DNA of 40,440 nt from an uncultured Lachnospiraceae bacterium (GTDB lineage: Bacteria; Bacillota; Clostridia; Lachnospirales; Lachnospiraceae), in the NCBI GenBank assembly GCA_949893755.1, contig CATLCV010000020.1:1-40440 (forward strand). The letters are read 5' to 3'. The translations under genes were made by a program, and so were the position numbers. Below, piece by piece: positions 1 to 7,293 of this stretch; the first letter of the stretch is position 1, and each line of letters begins with the position of its first letter. The notes under the pieces are model-generated. The model was given only the letters and a program-made list of their open reading frames with translations. It was not told where the DNA came from and did no database searches.

Positions 1-60
1 AATTCAAAAAATGAGCAAAGGAAGGGAGTAAAATTACTATATTCCATTTTGGAACCCCAA

Positions 61-100
61 AACGCCGCAAGCCACATAGATACTGTGGTTGCGGCGTTTT
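61..100. terminator. Strong hairpin terminator at the end of the deglycosidase operon
   Basis: A 10-bp arm at 61-70 pairs with 89-98, and an inner CCACA (72-76) pairs with TGTGG (84-88), leaving one bulged base. A T run follows on the plus strand and an A/C-rich flank lies on the other side, so it could work in both directions. It lies 70 bp beyond the last gene of the minus-strand operon ending at 172. The stretch from 1 to 60 shows no gene. Confidence 0.7.
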
Positions 101-171
101 ATATTTGCATAACTGTTAAAGACGGGAGTATATGCAATTTTTTTGAAAAAATCAATGTTTTTTTATTTTTC

Positions 172-564
172 TTATTTAATCACAACCTCCCGCTCTTTTA
201 TCCCTTCCAGCGGAACCGGAATATATGCCGTTCTGGTCGCCACGGTCAGCTTCACCCTGTGGCTTCCCTTTTCCAGGCCGCCCTCTTTCAGCGCCCGGAT
301 ATACAGCGGTTCGCCGTATTCCCATTTATAGGAAGTCACCGTTTCCGCTTCCTTCATGGTAAACCAGTCTGTCTTATCCACCGAGATCCGGATGTCCTCC
401 TCCGGAATGTCTGTGCCGTCGGCTGCAACGCGGATATATTCTACCATAGACAGCGGGATCCCCCGATAATAGGTAATATTTGTTTCCAGCTGAAAGCCGA
501 TGGGCACTCCGTTTTCGATGACATTTTTACAGGTACCTTCCTTAAAAACATTATTGTCAAACAT
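172..564 (-). CDS. C-glycoside deglycosidase small (beta) subunit-like protein, DUF6379 family
   Basis: This 130-aa protein has no signal peptide or membrane segment and looks like an all-beta sandwich: short alternating strands, a charged surface, and an ending rich in valine and proline. The N-terminus (MFDNNVFKEG) and size match the DUF6379 proteins that form the small subunit of C-glycoside deglycosidases (DgpB/DfgB type). In those enzymes the small subunit pairs with an isomerase-like TIM barrel and helps cleave the C-C bond of a 3-oxo-C-glycoside. The match is from memory of the family, without a search. It is the last gene of the operon, 13 nt after the TIM-barrel gene, and its start has an AAGGAGGAGA-type ribosome site. 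The neighbours (TIM-barrel partner, Gfo oxidoreductase, symporter) are exactly those expected. Substrate cannot be read from sequence. Confidence 0.75.
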   Translation of the reverse strand: MFDNNVFKEGTCKNVIENGVPIGFQLETNITYYRGIPLSMVEYIRVAADGTDIPEEDIRISVDKTDWFTMKEAETVTSYKWEYGEPLYIRALKEGGLEKGSHRVKLTVATRTAYIPVPLEGIKEREVVIK

Positions 565-577
565 GGTCTTCTCCTCC

Positions 578-1588
578 TTATCCCTGTATTTCTTTCAAAC
601 AGGTATGAATATATGCCTGTTGCATGGCAACCTGCTCCTTTTCCCGCATCTTGCACCCGGCAAGTGTAAAGCGGTTTCCTTCATACTCCGTGGAGACATA
701 TCCGTCATATCCATGTTCATGCAGATATTGGAGCAGCCCCTTGTAATCCATGGAATATTCCGGCCCTTCCGGCGTCATCTCAAATGTTTTCAGGTGGAAA
801 TGCTTAATATAGGGCATCAGATCGTCCAGCGCTTCGTAAGGATAATTCTCATAGCCGTCCAGTAACGGCACGGAAATCTGATCATGCTCCGATTTCATCG
901 CCTGTTTCAGTTCTTCCGGATATTGTCCGTTGTTTTTGAGCAGAACCTGGTGAAAATCCGTATTCTGCTCAAACAGGGAATCCATATAGTCAAACACCTC
1001 CGGCGACGTGCCGATGGAGACCTCATAATCTCGGACAACCCTTGGCATCCTTCTGCAGAAGATCCCTGTATCAATCACCAGCCCAATATATTTTGAATCC
1101 AGCCGTTTCATCTCTTCGATAAATGCCTTTGTCTCCGGTACGTCGAAGGCCATGCCCGCATGGATCTCCAGAGCCACCGCCACGTCATACTGCTCGCAAC
1201 AGGGAAGCAGATCCTCCAGCACCCAGCAGGGCGTCATGGACACCAGCCGGATCAGGTGGATCCCCAGCCGGCTGGCCTGCCGGATTTCCTTCTCAAGCAG
1301 CTCCACACATTCCTTCTTGGTCAGAGTACGGTTTTTGTAAAGATTGGTATTCAGAAATACATCCGCGATCACCGGTGTCAATCCCGTCTCCTCCAGAAGG
1401 CTATGCCAATGGCGGATCGTTTCCTCGTCCGGTTCGGGCGCTCCTTTGAGCATCTGATCCGGAAGCAGCTCCACGCCCTCTGCCCCGGCTTCTTTGACAA
1501 ACCGCATGATTTCTCCCAGATCCATGCGTTTATTTAAATATTCATCCTGTAAGCTGTACAGGCTTACACAGGTTTTGATTTTCGACAT
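578..1588 (-). CDS. C-glycoside deglycosidase large (alpha) subunit-like, sugar phosphate isomerase/epimerase TIM barrel
   Basis: 336 aa, AP-endonuclease-2/xylose-isomerase-like TIM barrel. The ATG at 1588 is preferred over an upstream TTG because the latter lies inside the ribosome site TTGGAGG. Likely metal ligands on successive strands are Glu about 141 (ALEIH), Asp about 173 (VIDTG), His about 265 (HFH) and Glu about 301 (STEYEG), the E-D-H-E pattern of this fold. In C-glycoside deglycosidases (DgpC/DfgA type) this subunit binds Mn2+ and, with the small subunit, cleaves the 3-oxo-C-glycoside to aglycone and an unsaturated keto sugar. Adjacency to the DUF6379 gene (13 nt) and a Gfo-type dehydrogenase (42 nt) supports that over a generic epimerase. 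Alternatively it could act on a 3-keto-O-glycoside. Confidence 0.75.
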   Translation of the reverse strand: MSKIKTCVSLYSLQDEYLNKRMDLGEIMRFVKEAGAEGVELLPDQMLKGAPEPDEETIRHWHSLLEETGLTPVIADVFLNTNLYKNRTLTKKECVELLEKEIRQASRLGIHLIRLVSMTPCWVLEDLLPCCEQYDVAVALEIHAGMAFDVPETKAFIEEMKRLDSKYIGLVIDTGIFCRRMPRVVRDYEVSIGTSPEVFDYMDSLFEQNTDFHQVLLKNNGQYPEELKQAMKSEHDQISVPLLDGYENYPYEALDDLMPYIKHFHLKTFEMTPEGPEYSMDYKGLLQYLHEHGYDGYVSTEYEGNRFTLAGCKMREKEQVAMQQAYIHTCLKEIQG

Positions 1589-1630
1589 CTTATATTCCTC
1601 CAATTCTTATACTTACAGCCGATGAGATAC

Positions 1631-2746
1631 TCAGGATAAACGAATCTCGCGTCCTTCCCGGGCCGACCTGTAGATCGCGTCCAGGATCTGCGTCACTGTA
1701 AATGCCTGCTCAGGCCGAACCAGCGGCTCCGTGTCATTCAGTATCGCGTCCAGCCACTGCCTGCATTCCTTAGAAGCATCCGTACCGCCGCTTGCCCCCT
1801 CAAAGAAAGCGATGGAACCGGAATCGGATATATGCTCCTCCGTCAGGACGCCGCCTGTCGTCTCATTGATCACCAGATCGTAGGACTGCTGGCTCATGCC
1901 TCCGACCATCTCCGCTCCTGCCTTTGTTCCGCAGAGCGTGGTCGCTGCTTCCCTGGAATCCTTCACATTCAGGGCCCATGCCGCTTCCAGGAAAATGGTC
2001 GCGCCGTTTTCCATTTTTATGTAGCCGAATGCGGAATCTTCTACTTCGTAGGTTTCCGGATCCCACGGACCGAACATATTTCCCTCTGCGGCCTCCGGAA
2101 GATGTCCCAGTTTCTCAAATACGGATCCCATTACGCTGACCGGCTTATAATTGTCCATGCACCACAGCGTAATATCCAGAGCATGTGTGCCGATGTCGAT
2201 CAGCGGACCTCCGCCCTGCTGGGATTTGTCCGGAAATACGCCCCAGGTGGGGACGGCGCGCCTGCGGACCGCATGTGCCTTCGCAAAGTAGATCTCCCCC
2301 AGTTTTCCTTCTTCACAGGTCCGTTTCAGCATCTGCGCGTCCGGACGGAACCGATTTTGATAACCGATCGTAAACTTCTTTCCGGACTTCTTCCACGCGT
2401 CCATCATCTTCTGCGCGTCTTCCGTCGTGGCTGCCATAGGCTTTTCACATAACACATGCTTTCCGGCCTCAAAAGCGGCGATCGTGATCGGGCAGTGGGA
2501 CACATTAGGCGTGCAGACATGGACCACATCGATCTCAGGATCCTTCAGCAGCTCCCTATAATCCGTATATACCTTTGCGTTTTCCGCCCCGTATTCGGAA
2601 CAGGCTTTTTGCGCCCGCTCCGGTTTGATATCGCAGAAAGCCGCAATATCGCACTTATCCTCCTGTGACTTCAAAGCCGGGAAGTGCTTCTGATTCGCGA
2701 TTCCCCCGCAGCCAACAACAGCAACCTGTAATTTTCCGTTTTTCAT
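1631..2746 (-). CDS. Gfo/Idh/MocA oxidoreductase, DgpA-like sugar 3-dehydrogenase
   Basis: 371 aa. An N-terminal Rossmann fold carries the dinucleotide motif GCGGIA near residues 12-17. The hallmark EKP lies at 101-103 and the catalytic DIGTH segment, with Asp184 and His188, follows a GGGP loop, so the active site is intact. In the C-glycoside deglycosidase pathway a member of this family (DgpA) oxidises the C3 hydroxyl of the glucosyl group of compounds such as puerarin. That step makes the sugar labile to the TIM-barrel/DUF6379 complex encoded directly downstream. NAD(H) use is a family expectation. The gene is second in the operon, 57 nt after the symporter stop, with ribosome site AAGGAGAT before ATG 2746. 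Substrate assignment rests on context and remembered similarity. Confidence 0.8.
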   Translation of the reverse strand: MKNGKLQVAVVGCGGIANQKHFPALKSQEDKCDIAAFCDIKPERAQKACSEYGAENAKVYTDYRELLKDPEIDVVHVCTPNVSHCPITIAAFEAGKHVLCEKPMAATTEDAQKMMDAWKKSGKKFTIGYQNRFRPDAQMLKRTCEEGKLGEIYFAKAHAVRRRAVPTWGVFPDKSQQGGGPLIDIGTHALDITLWCMDNYKPVSVMGSVFEKLGHLPEAAEGNMFGPWDPETYEVEDSAFGYIKMENGATIFLEAAWALNVKDSREAATTLCGTKAGAEMVGGMSQQSYDLVINETTGGVLTEEHISDSGSIAFFEGASGGTDASKECRQWLDAILNDTEPLVRPEQAFTVTQILDAIYRSAREGREIRLS

Positions 2747-2803
2747 AATGATCTCCTTTCATAGCGATACCGCATATAATATTGTTGATTTTCTTGTCTC
2801 TTT

Positions 2804-4171
2804 TTAGATACCCTTACAATTTCTCTCCTTTAGCTGCTGCCGGATCTCATCCGCGTCCCTGTCGCTCATATTCCAGAGCAGGCAGGAAGCCGCTCCCAGC
2901 AGGAACAGGATGGCCGGAACCAGATTGACTACTGTGTTGATCCCTTTCAGCGCTCCCGCCGTCTGTTCCGCGTTCGCGACATAGCCTGCCGCCGACAGAG
3001 CCAGAACACCGAGTGAGCCTCCCAGAGCATTTCCGATCTTTGTCGCGAGACCATAGGTCGCGTAAGCAGTCCCATCGGTACGGACGCCAGATTTCATCTC
3101 CATATAATCAACGGAATCCGTAACCATGGAGAGGGTCATCGGAAATCCCACATTGAACAGGCCGAAAATACAGTCGCCGACAATGACCATCTTCATGTTG
3201 TCAAACGGCGCCAGGTACATGACCAGAAGTCCAACTGCCTGGATTGCCATGGAGCCCATCAGCACATTTCGTTTGCCGATCCGCTTTGCCGCCGCCGGGA
3301 CAAAGAATGACCCGACAATTCCCAGGACCGACGGCAGTGTCATGATCAGTGAGATCATGGTAAAGGATCCCAGGCAGTAGATGACCCAGTAAGCGCAGAC
3401 CGCGATCCGTCCCATAAAGGCTGTCATCTGAATGACCATGACCAGCGTCACGATCATCAGATATTTATTTTTTACCAGATTTCCAATGGTGTCTGTAACA
3501 GAAAACTTTGCCTGCTCTCCTGCTGGTCTGACATTCTCTTTTGAGGTGAAAAAGACCAGCAAAAACAGCGGGATGGAAATTATGCCGTAAAGAAGCGCGG
3601 TCATCGTATAGCCCCGGCTTCCCGCCACCTCCGCGCCGCCTCCGGTAAAGCCCAGCAGCAGCACCGGGGAGAGGGAATTTACAATGATCATTCCCACATT
3701 CATCCCGATACTGCGGGAGGTGTTGATCAGATTCCTCTGGTCTGTGTCCTCTGTCATGACTCCGGCCAGCGCCCCGTAGGGAATGTTGGTGAGCGTATAG
3801 ACCATCCCGGCGATGATGTAGGTCACTGCCGCCCAGTTCACGGCGGCCGGGGATCCCCCCGGCAAACGGACTGGTAAAGGTCAGTACGCCGAATATCGCT
3901 AAAACAGGGCATCCAAACGCTATGTAGGGCCGGAAACGTCCCCATTTTGAACGGGTTCGTTCCGCGATCGCCCCCATCATCGGGTCATTGATCCCATCCC
4001 ATACGCGCGCCCCAAGCATGATCGCGGAAATCGCGGCCGGAGCCAGACCTACGATGTCTGTGTAAAATATTGTCAGATAAGAACCGACAAAGGTCCAGAC
4101 AAATTGCGAAGCCAGATCGCCAAAACCATAGCAGATCACGGCGGCCTTCGAGGCCAGTTTTTTTCTGTCAT
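2804..4171 (-). pseudogene. GPH-family glycoside:cation symporter, interrupted by two compensating frameshifts
   Basis: The open frames overlap and together make a normal 455-aa glycoside-pentoside-hexuronide symporter with about 12 membrane segments. The family motif GARVWDGINDPMMG is near the N-terminus. The best start is ATG 4171 behind GGAAGGAG. Right after it a seven-A run (4158-4164, read on the minus strand) is one base short, so the ATG frame stops. One more A gives MTEKKLASKAAVICYGFGD, a typical start. A second shift lies in a six-G run near 3854-3859, where one G too many is present. The two shifts cancel, so the rest reads cleanly to 2804. It is the first gene of the deglycosidase operon and would import the glycoside. 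Either the gene is genuinely broken or both homopolymers are sequencing errors. Confidence 0.75.
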
Positions 4172-4489
4172 TTCTTTCTCCTTCCTTTTACGGCAAGCCC
4201 TGGATTTTTCCAGGCTCTTTCTTTTAAGTACCGATATGCCGGTAAGCATATCGCGGCGGTCGGATCCGATCCTGTTGAGAGCTCTGTGTTTCTATGCCCT
4301 TATTATAGCCGTCCGGGAAGGGAAAGACTTCCTTCTGGTTGCGAAAAAGCAGGCTTTCGTTGCAAACAGAAGCCCCATATCAGCTTCCTTTGCAACAAAG
4401 CCTGCCTTTTTGTTGCAGACGGAATGCCTGCAAGCAGGACCGCCGCCCTGCATGGCACTGGAAACTGCGGGGAAATAACCTGCAGTTCC
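4172..4489. promoter_or_regulatory. Regulatory region upstream of the symporter-deglycosidase operon
   Basis: No gene is visible in this 318-bp gap. It contains a short hairpin (CCTGGA/TCCAGG near 4198-4215) that could end the AraC-GH39 transcript, the operon promoter (minus-strand TATAAT at 4307-4302, no recognisable -35), and four GCAAC/GTTGC elements between 4337 and 4424. The two central ones, with flanks, form an inverted repeat of roughly 26 bp (4346-4372 against 4384-4411). Confidence 0.65.
4302..4424 (-). promoter_or_regulatory. Activator-type promoter with four GCAAC boxes, operon copy
   Basis: Read in the minus direction, GCAAC starts at 4416, GTTGC at 4396, GCAAC at 4363 and GCAAC at 4342, and TATAAT starts at 4307. 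The last two boxes are direct repeats 21 bp apart, two helical turns, like AraC-family half-sites. The hexamer at the -35 position (AAGTCT) is poor, as expected for an activator-dependent promoter. The sequence around the proximal box, GCAACCAGAAGGAAG, nearly repeats at the promoter of the gene at 7294. Binding by the AraC-GH39 regulator is inferred. Confidence 0.7.
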
Positions 4490-6928
4490 CTATTCCGCCT
4501 CGTATATATGCAGCAGGCTCACCTCATGAGCCTGCAGTGTCTGCCTGATCAGCAGCTCCCCATCCTTCACATCAGCCTTTTCCATACTCATGCGCGGAAA
4601 ACAGACCTCTCTGAGATATTTAACATCCTCTCTTCCAAGCCCGCTCTCATACTGAAATTCCTTCCATTCATCGAGAATGCTTCCCTTCTGCCCGTTCACC
4701 GTACGCTTTTTAATGATATACGTCCTTCCCCGGGGCATTCCTGTCAGCCGGATCTCCAGATCCAGCGGTTCCATATCCTCAAAAAGTTCATTCACCCTTC
4801 CCGGGTCATCCATATTTTCCTTTTCCAGGAAATAATTGCAGCCATACCATTTATAATGAAAGCACAGGATATAATAGCTGTAATGCTCGCTGCGGGTGAT
4901 GATACAATTTTTTCCGTGCCCAATCACATAATCCCCCAGGCTGTTCAGAAACTCCATGACAAAAAAGGCTGGTTTACGGATACCGGACGTGGTGATCAGC
5001 CCGCTGCCTCCATTTGCCACCCGCACGGTATCATAGTAGCTCCCGACCCAGTCCGAGCCGTTCTGCAGGCAGACCAGGTCAGCCATTCCCCAGAGCTCTG
5101 ACAGCTTCCGCGCGATATAAGCTCCCCGGAAGCAGCTGTCATTCAGATAGTTCCGGTCTGATACCGAGCTGTTCCATTCTACTATATAAAGCCTGCATTG
5201 TCCAAGTCCGCATCCCTTCATCAGACTCCGCATCTGTGACACAAGCTCATATTCAATCTCTTTTTTTCCGGACCGCTTCGCGACAACCGTACCCCCGCTC
5301 TCCACCGACTCATATGGAAATAAGATATAGGAAATGAAGTCCGGAATGCAGTCCTGTTCCCTGCACCGCGTGAAAAACTGTTTTTGAAAATGAAGATCCC
5401 AGTCCACGGATGCCATCGGACCGCCCACCTGCGCTTCCGGAATCAGTTCTCTGACGGTCCGGCAGAAGTACAAAAATGCCTCCATATAATCAAAAGGGAA
5501 ATCCGGATCCTGATAAAAGAATCCCTGATCCTGGTGGTGCAGGTCGAACCCCGCCTCGAAGATCCAGCTTCCCACTTCTTTTCTGCCGTAGCGCTTCACT
5601 GCATGGGCGATAAAGTCCCGAAGCAGCGCCTCCCAGGCTTCCCTGGACTGAAATTCCACATACTCCTCCCCCAAATGAATCGATTCCTCTTCCCCTTTGA
5701 CCGCCACATTCGGGCGTTTGCTGAAATCCAGAAAAATGTGGATATGTCTGGATACCAGGAAATCAAATACGCTGTCAATTCTGGTATAATTGTACCCATC
5801 TATCTGACGCCCGTCGGTGATCATCATTTTTTTCGTAAAAATATTCCAGATCCTTACATAAGAAAACTTCAGGTTTTCCACGAGATATTCCGTGTGAAAC
5901 TGGAGGTTCGCCTGCAAAAGCTGTCCCACCGGGCCGATATTGATCACTTTGTTCCAGTTTTTTTCATAAGGCTCGCCTTTCCTGCCGTCCGCGCTGACAG
6001 AAATAGATTCGTTGTCTCCGTCTGTTTCCCGAACCAGCACACTGTCCTCCAGTTCCTTCCTGAGCCGCTCCCGCAGGCGCTCTTCATCCGCGGCCTTCCT
6101 GCCGACCTCCTCCCGTTTCTGCTTCCGGTACTCCGCAGGTGCGGCCCCATAATGCTCGCGGAATATCCGGTTGAAGCTCTGGACATTCGAAAATCCGTTG
6201 TTCATCGCGATCCTGGTAATGCTCAGATCCGTGTATTCCAGCTCTGACAGGGCGGCCCGGCATCTTACCCGGCTCAGATAATCCGCAAAATAGATCCCTG
6301 TATGCTTTTTGAAAAAGCGGGACAGTGTGGATTTGGATATAAACAGCTGCTCCGCAAGCTCAGACAGGCTGATGTCATCCTGGTAATTAGCGTCTATAAA
6401 CTGCAGGATCTGACGCAGACGACCTTCTTCCTCAGGTATCACGCAGGCTGTATCACCCTCCGTCTGATACTCTTCGATCAGGCAGTCCAGCATCTGATAA
6501 AACAGGCTTGTCGACAGGCATTTTGTTTTCCGGTCCTGTCTGATCTCCTGATAGACCAGCTCCCGCAGGATTCCGCTCAGCCTGCGGTAGGATCTGTCCG
6601 CATCCGCCGCGCTGTTGCAGGAAAACAGGATATCACCGCTGCCGGAAAGCTTCCGCAGAAGCTGGGCAGAGCAGAACACTCTGCAGCAGATTCCTCCCCC
6701 GGCGCAGCGGACGCTGTGCTGCAGACCGGGATTGACTGCGATTACATCCTGCTTTTTTAAGTGGTATACCCTGTCCCTGATCCTGATCTCCAGTTCCCCC
6801 TCAATCTGGAAAATGACTTCCAGCTTTGTATGGAAATGCGTACTTTCCTGAATCTCCTTTTCAATAGAAATCTCCGGATCATCAGACTGCATAATCGGTT
6901 CGTTTTCCGGATGAATGCCTGTTTCCAT
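4490..6928 (-). CDS. AraC-family regulator fused to a GH39-like glycosidase domain
   Basis: 812 aa. Residues 1-90 look like an AraC-type cupin sensor (His-rich HFHTKLE segment at about 31-37). Residues 171-270 are a complete double helix-turn-helix AraC DNA-binding domain. Residues 325-812 resemble a GH39 xylosidase fold (VGGPMASVDW at 501-510, IVEWNSS at 582-588). Glu584 sits where the GH39 nucleophile is expected, but the acid/base motif WNEP is replaced by GFDL (about 460-463, WIFEAGFDLHH). The enzyme domain may therefore be a sugar sensor rather than a hydrolase. Start ATG 6928 has AGGAGGAAT before it. The gene lies between the deglycosidase operon and a divergent Gfo gene, both with matching GCAAC box arrays, so it is the probable local activator. 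The activity loss is inferred from visual alignment. Confidence 0.88.
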   Translation of the reverse strand: METGIHPENEPIMQSDDPEISIEKEIQESTHFHTKLEVIFQIEGELEIRIRDRVYHLKKQDVIAVNPGLQHSVRCAGGGICCRVFCSAQLLRKLSGSGDILFSCNSAADADRSYRRLSGILRELVYQEIRQDRKTKCLSTSLFYQMLDCLIEEYQTEGDTACVIPEEEGRLRQILQFIDANYQDDISLSELAEQLFISKSTLSRFFKKHTGIYFADYLSRVRCRAALSELEYTDLSITRIAMNNGFSNVQSFNRIFREHYGAAPAEYRKQKREEVGRKAADEERLRERLRKELEDSVLVRETDGDNESISVSADGRKGEPYEKNWNKVINIGPVGQLLQANLQFHTEYLVENLKFSYVRIWNIFTKKMMITDGRQIDGYNYTRIDSVFDFLVSRHIHIFLDFSKRPNVAVKGEEESIHLGEEYVEFQSREAWEALLRDFIAHAVKRYGRKEVGSWIFEAGFDLHHQDQGFFYQDPDFPFDYMEAFLYFCRTVRELIPEAQVGGPMASVDWDLHFQKQFFTRCREQDCIPDFISYILFPYESVESGGTVVAKRSGKKEIEYELVSQMRSLMKGCGLGQCRLYIVEWNSSVSDRNYLNDSCFRGAYIARKLSELWGMADLVCLQNGSDWVGSYYDTVRVANGGSGLITTSGIRKPAFFVMEFLNSLGDYVIGHGKNCIITRSEHYSYYILCFHYKWYGCNYFLEKENMDDPGRVNELFEDMEPLDLEIRLTGMPRGRTYIIKKRTVNGQKGSILDEWKEFQYESGLGREDVKYLREVCFPRMSMEKADVKDGELLIRQTLQAHEVSLLHIYEAE

Positions 6929-6954
6929 ATTGGATTCCTCCTATCATTAGAGTT

Positions 6955-7044
6955 TATACTGAGCGGCAGATCCATTTACCGCTCAGCTGCGTAAGGAATT
7001 ATGCCGCTTTGCGGCTGGCGCAGATTTATCTGACGCTCAGTATA
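6955..7044. repeat. Small inverted-repeat element with nested hairpins
   Basis: The 17-nt arms at 6955-6971 and 7028-7044 pair at 16 of 17 positions. Inside are a perfect 8-bp hairpin (6959-6966 with 6979-6986), GCCGC/GCGGC (7003-7007 with 7011-7015) and CAGAT/ATCTG (7021-7025 with 7028-7032). A related shorter palindrome occurs at 33111-33144. It could be a MITE-like repeat or a structured leader of araC-GH39. Confidence 0.55.
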
Positions 7045-7086
7045 GCATATCCTTAATCCTGCGTCCAGCCATCGGCAGCCCCTCTG

Positions 7087-7210
7087 GATTCTGTCGCAAC
7101 GAACAGGCTGGTTTTGTTGCGGCACGGTTCTCTGTGATACTTTTATTTGCAACAAAATTCCTCTTTTGCGCAACCAGAAGAAAGCAGCTCTCTGCCGCAC
7201 CCGTTATAAT
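7087..7210 (+). promoter_or_regulatory. Activator-type promoter with four GCAAC boxes, second Gfo copy
   Basis: In the plus direction GCAAC starts at 7096, GTTGC at 7116, GCAAC at 7149 and GCAAC at 7170, with TATAAT at 7205. The spacings 20, 33, 21 and 35 are identical to those of the promoter at 4302-4424, while most bases between the boxes differ. The -35 position (AAGCAG) is not consensus. GCAACCAGAAGAAAG at the proximal box differs by one base from the other promoter. Confidence 0.7.
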
Positions 7211-7293
7211 AAAGTCATTGGAACACAGAGTTTCTCTACAGAGACCGGAAGAATCTGGTTAGGCTGACTGAAATCGAGAAAGAGAGGTTAAAA

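Larger units (their letters stand above)
6929..7293. promoter_or_regulatory. Divergent control region between araC-GH39 and the second Gfo gene
   Basis: No gene is visible here. The left part (6955-7044) is a hairpin-rich inverted repeat element. The middle (7087-7175) carries four GCAAC/GTTGC boxes. A TATAAT at 7205-7210 serves the plus-strand gene, and a good ribosome site (GAGAGG) precedes ATG 7294. Confidence 0.7.

Noticed and set aside
49-669. Plus-strand open frame of 206 aa
   Set aside because: Antisense to the DUF6379 gene and the isomerase-like gene, and overlaps the terminator.
4070-5101. Long plus-strand open frame (343 aa)
   Set aside because: It lies antisense to the AraC-GH39 and symporter genes, has low-complexity composition and no domain; it is a shadow frame.
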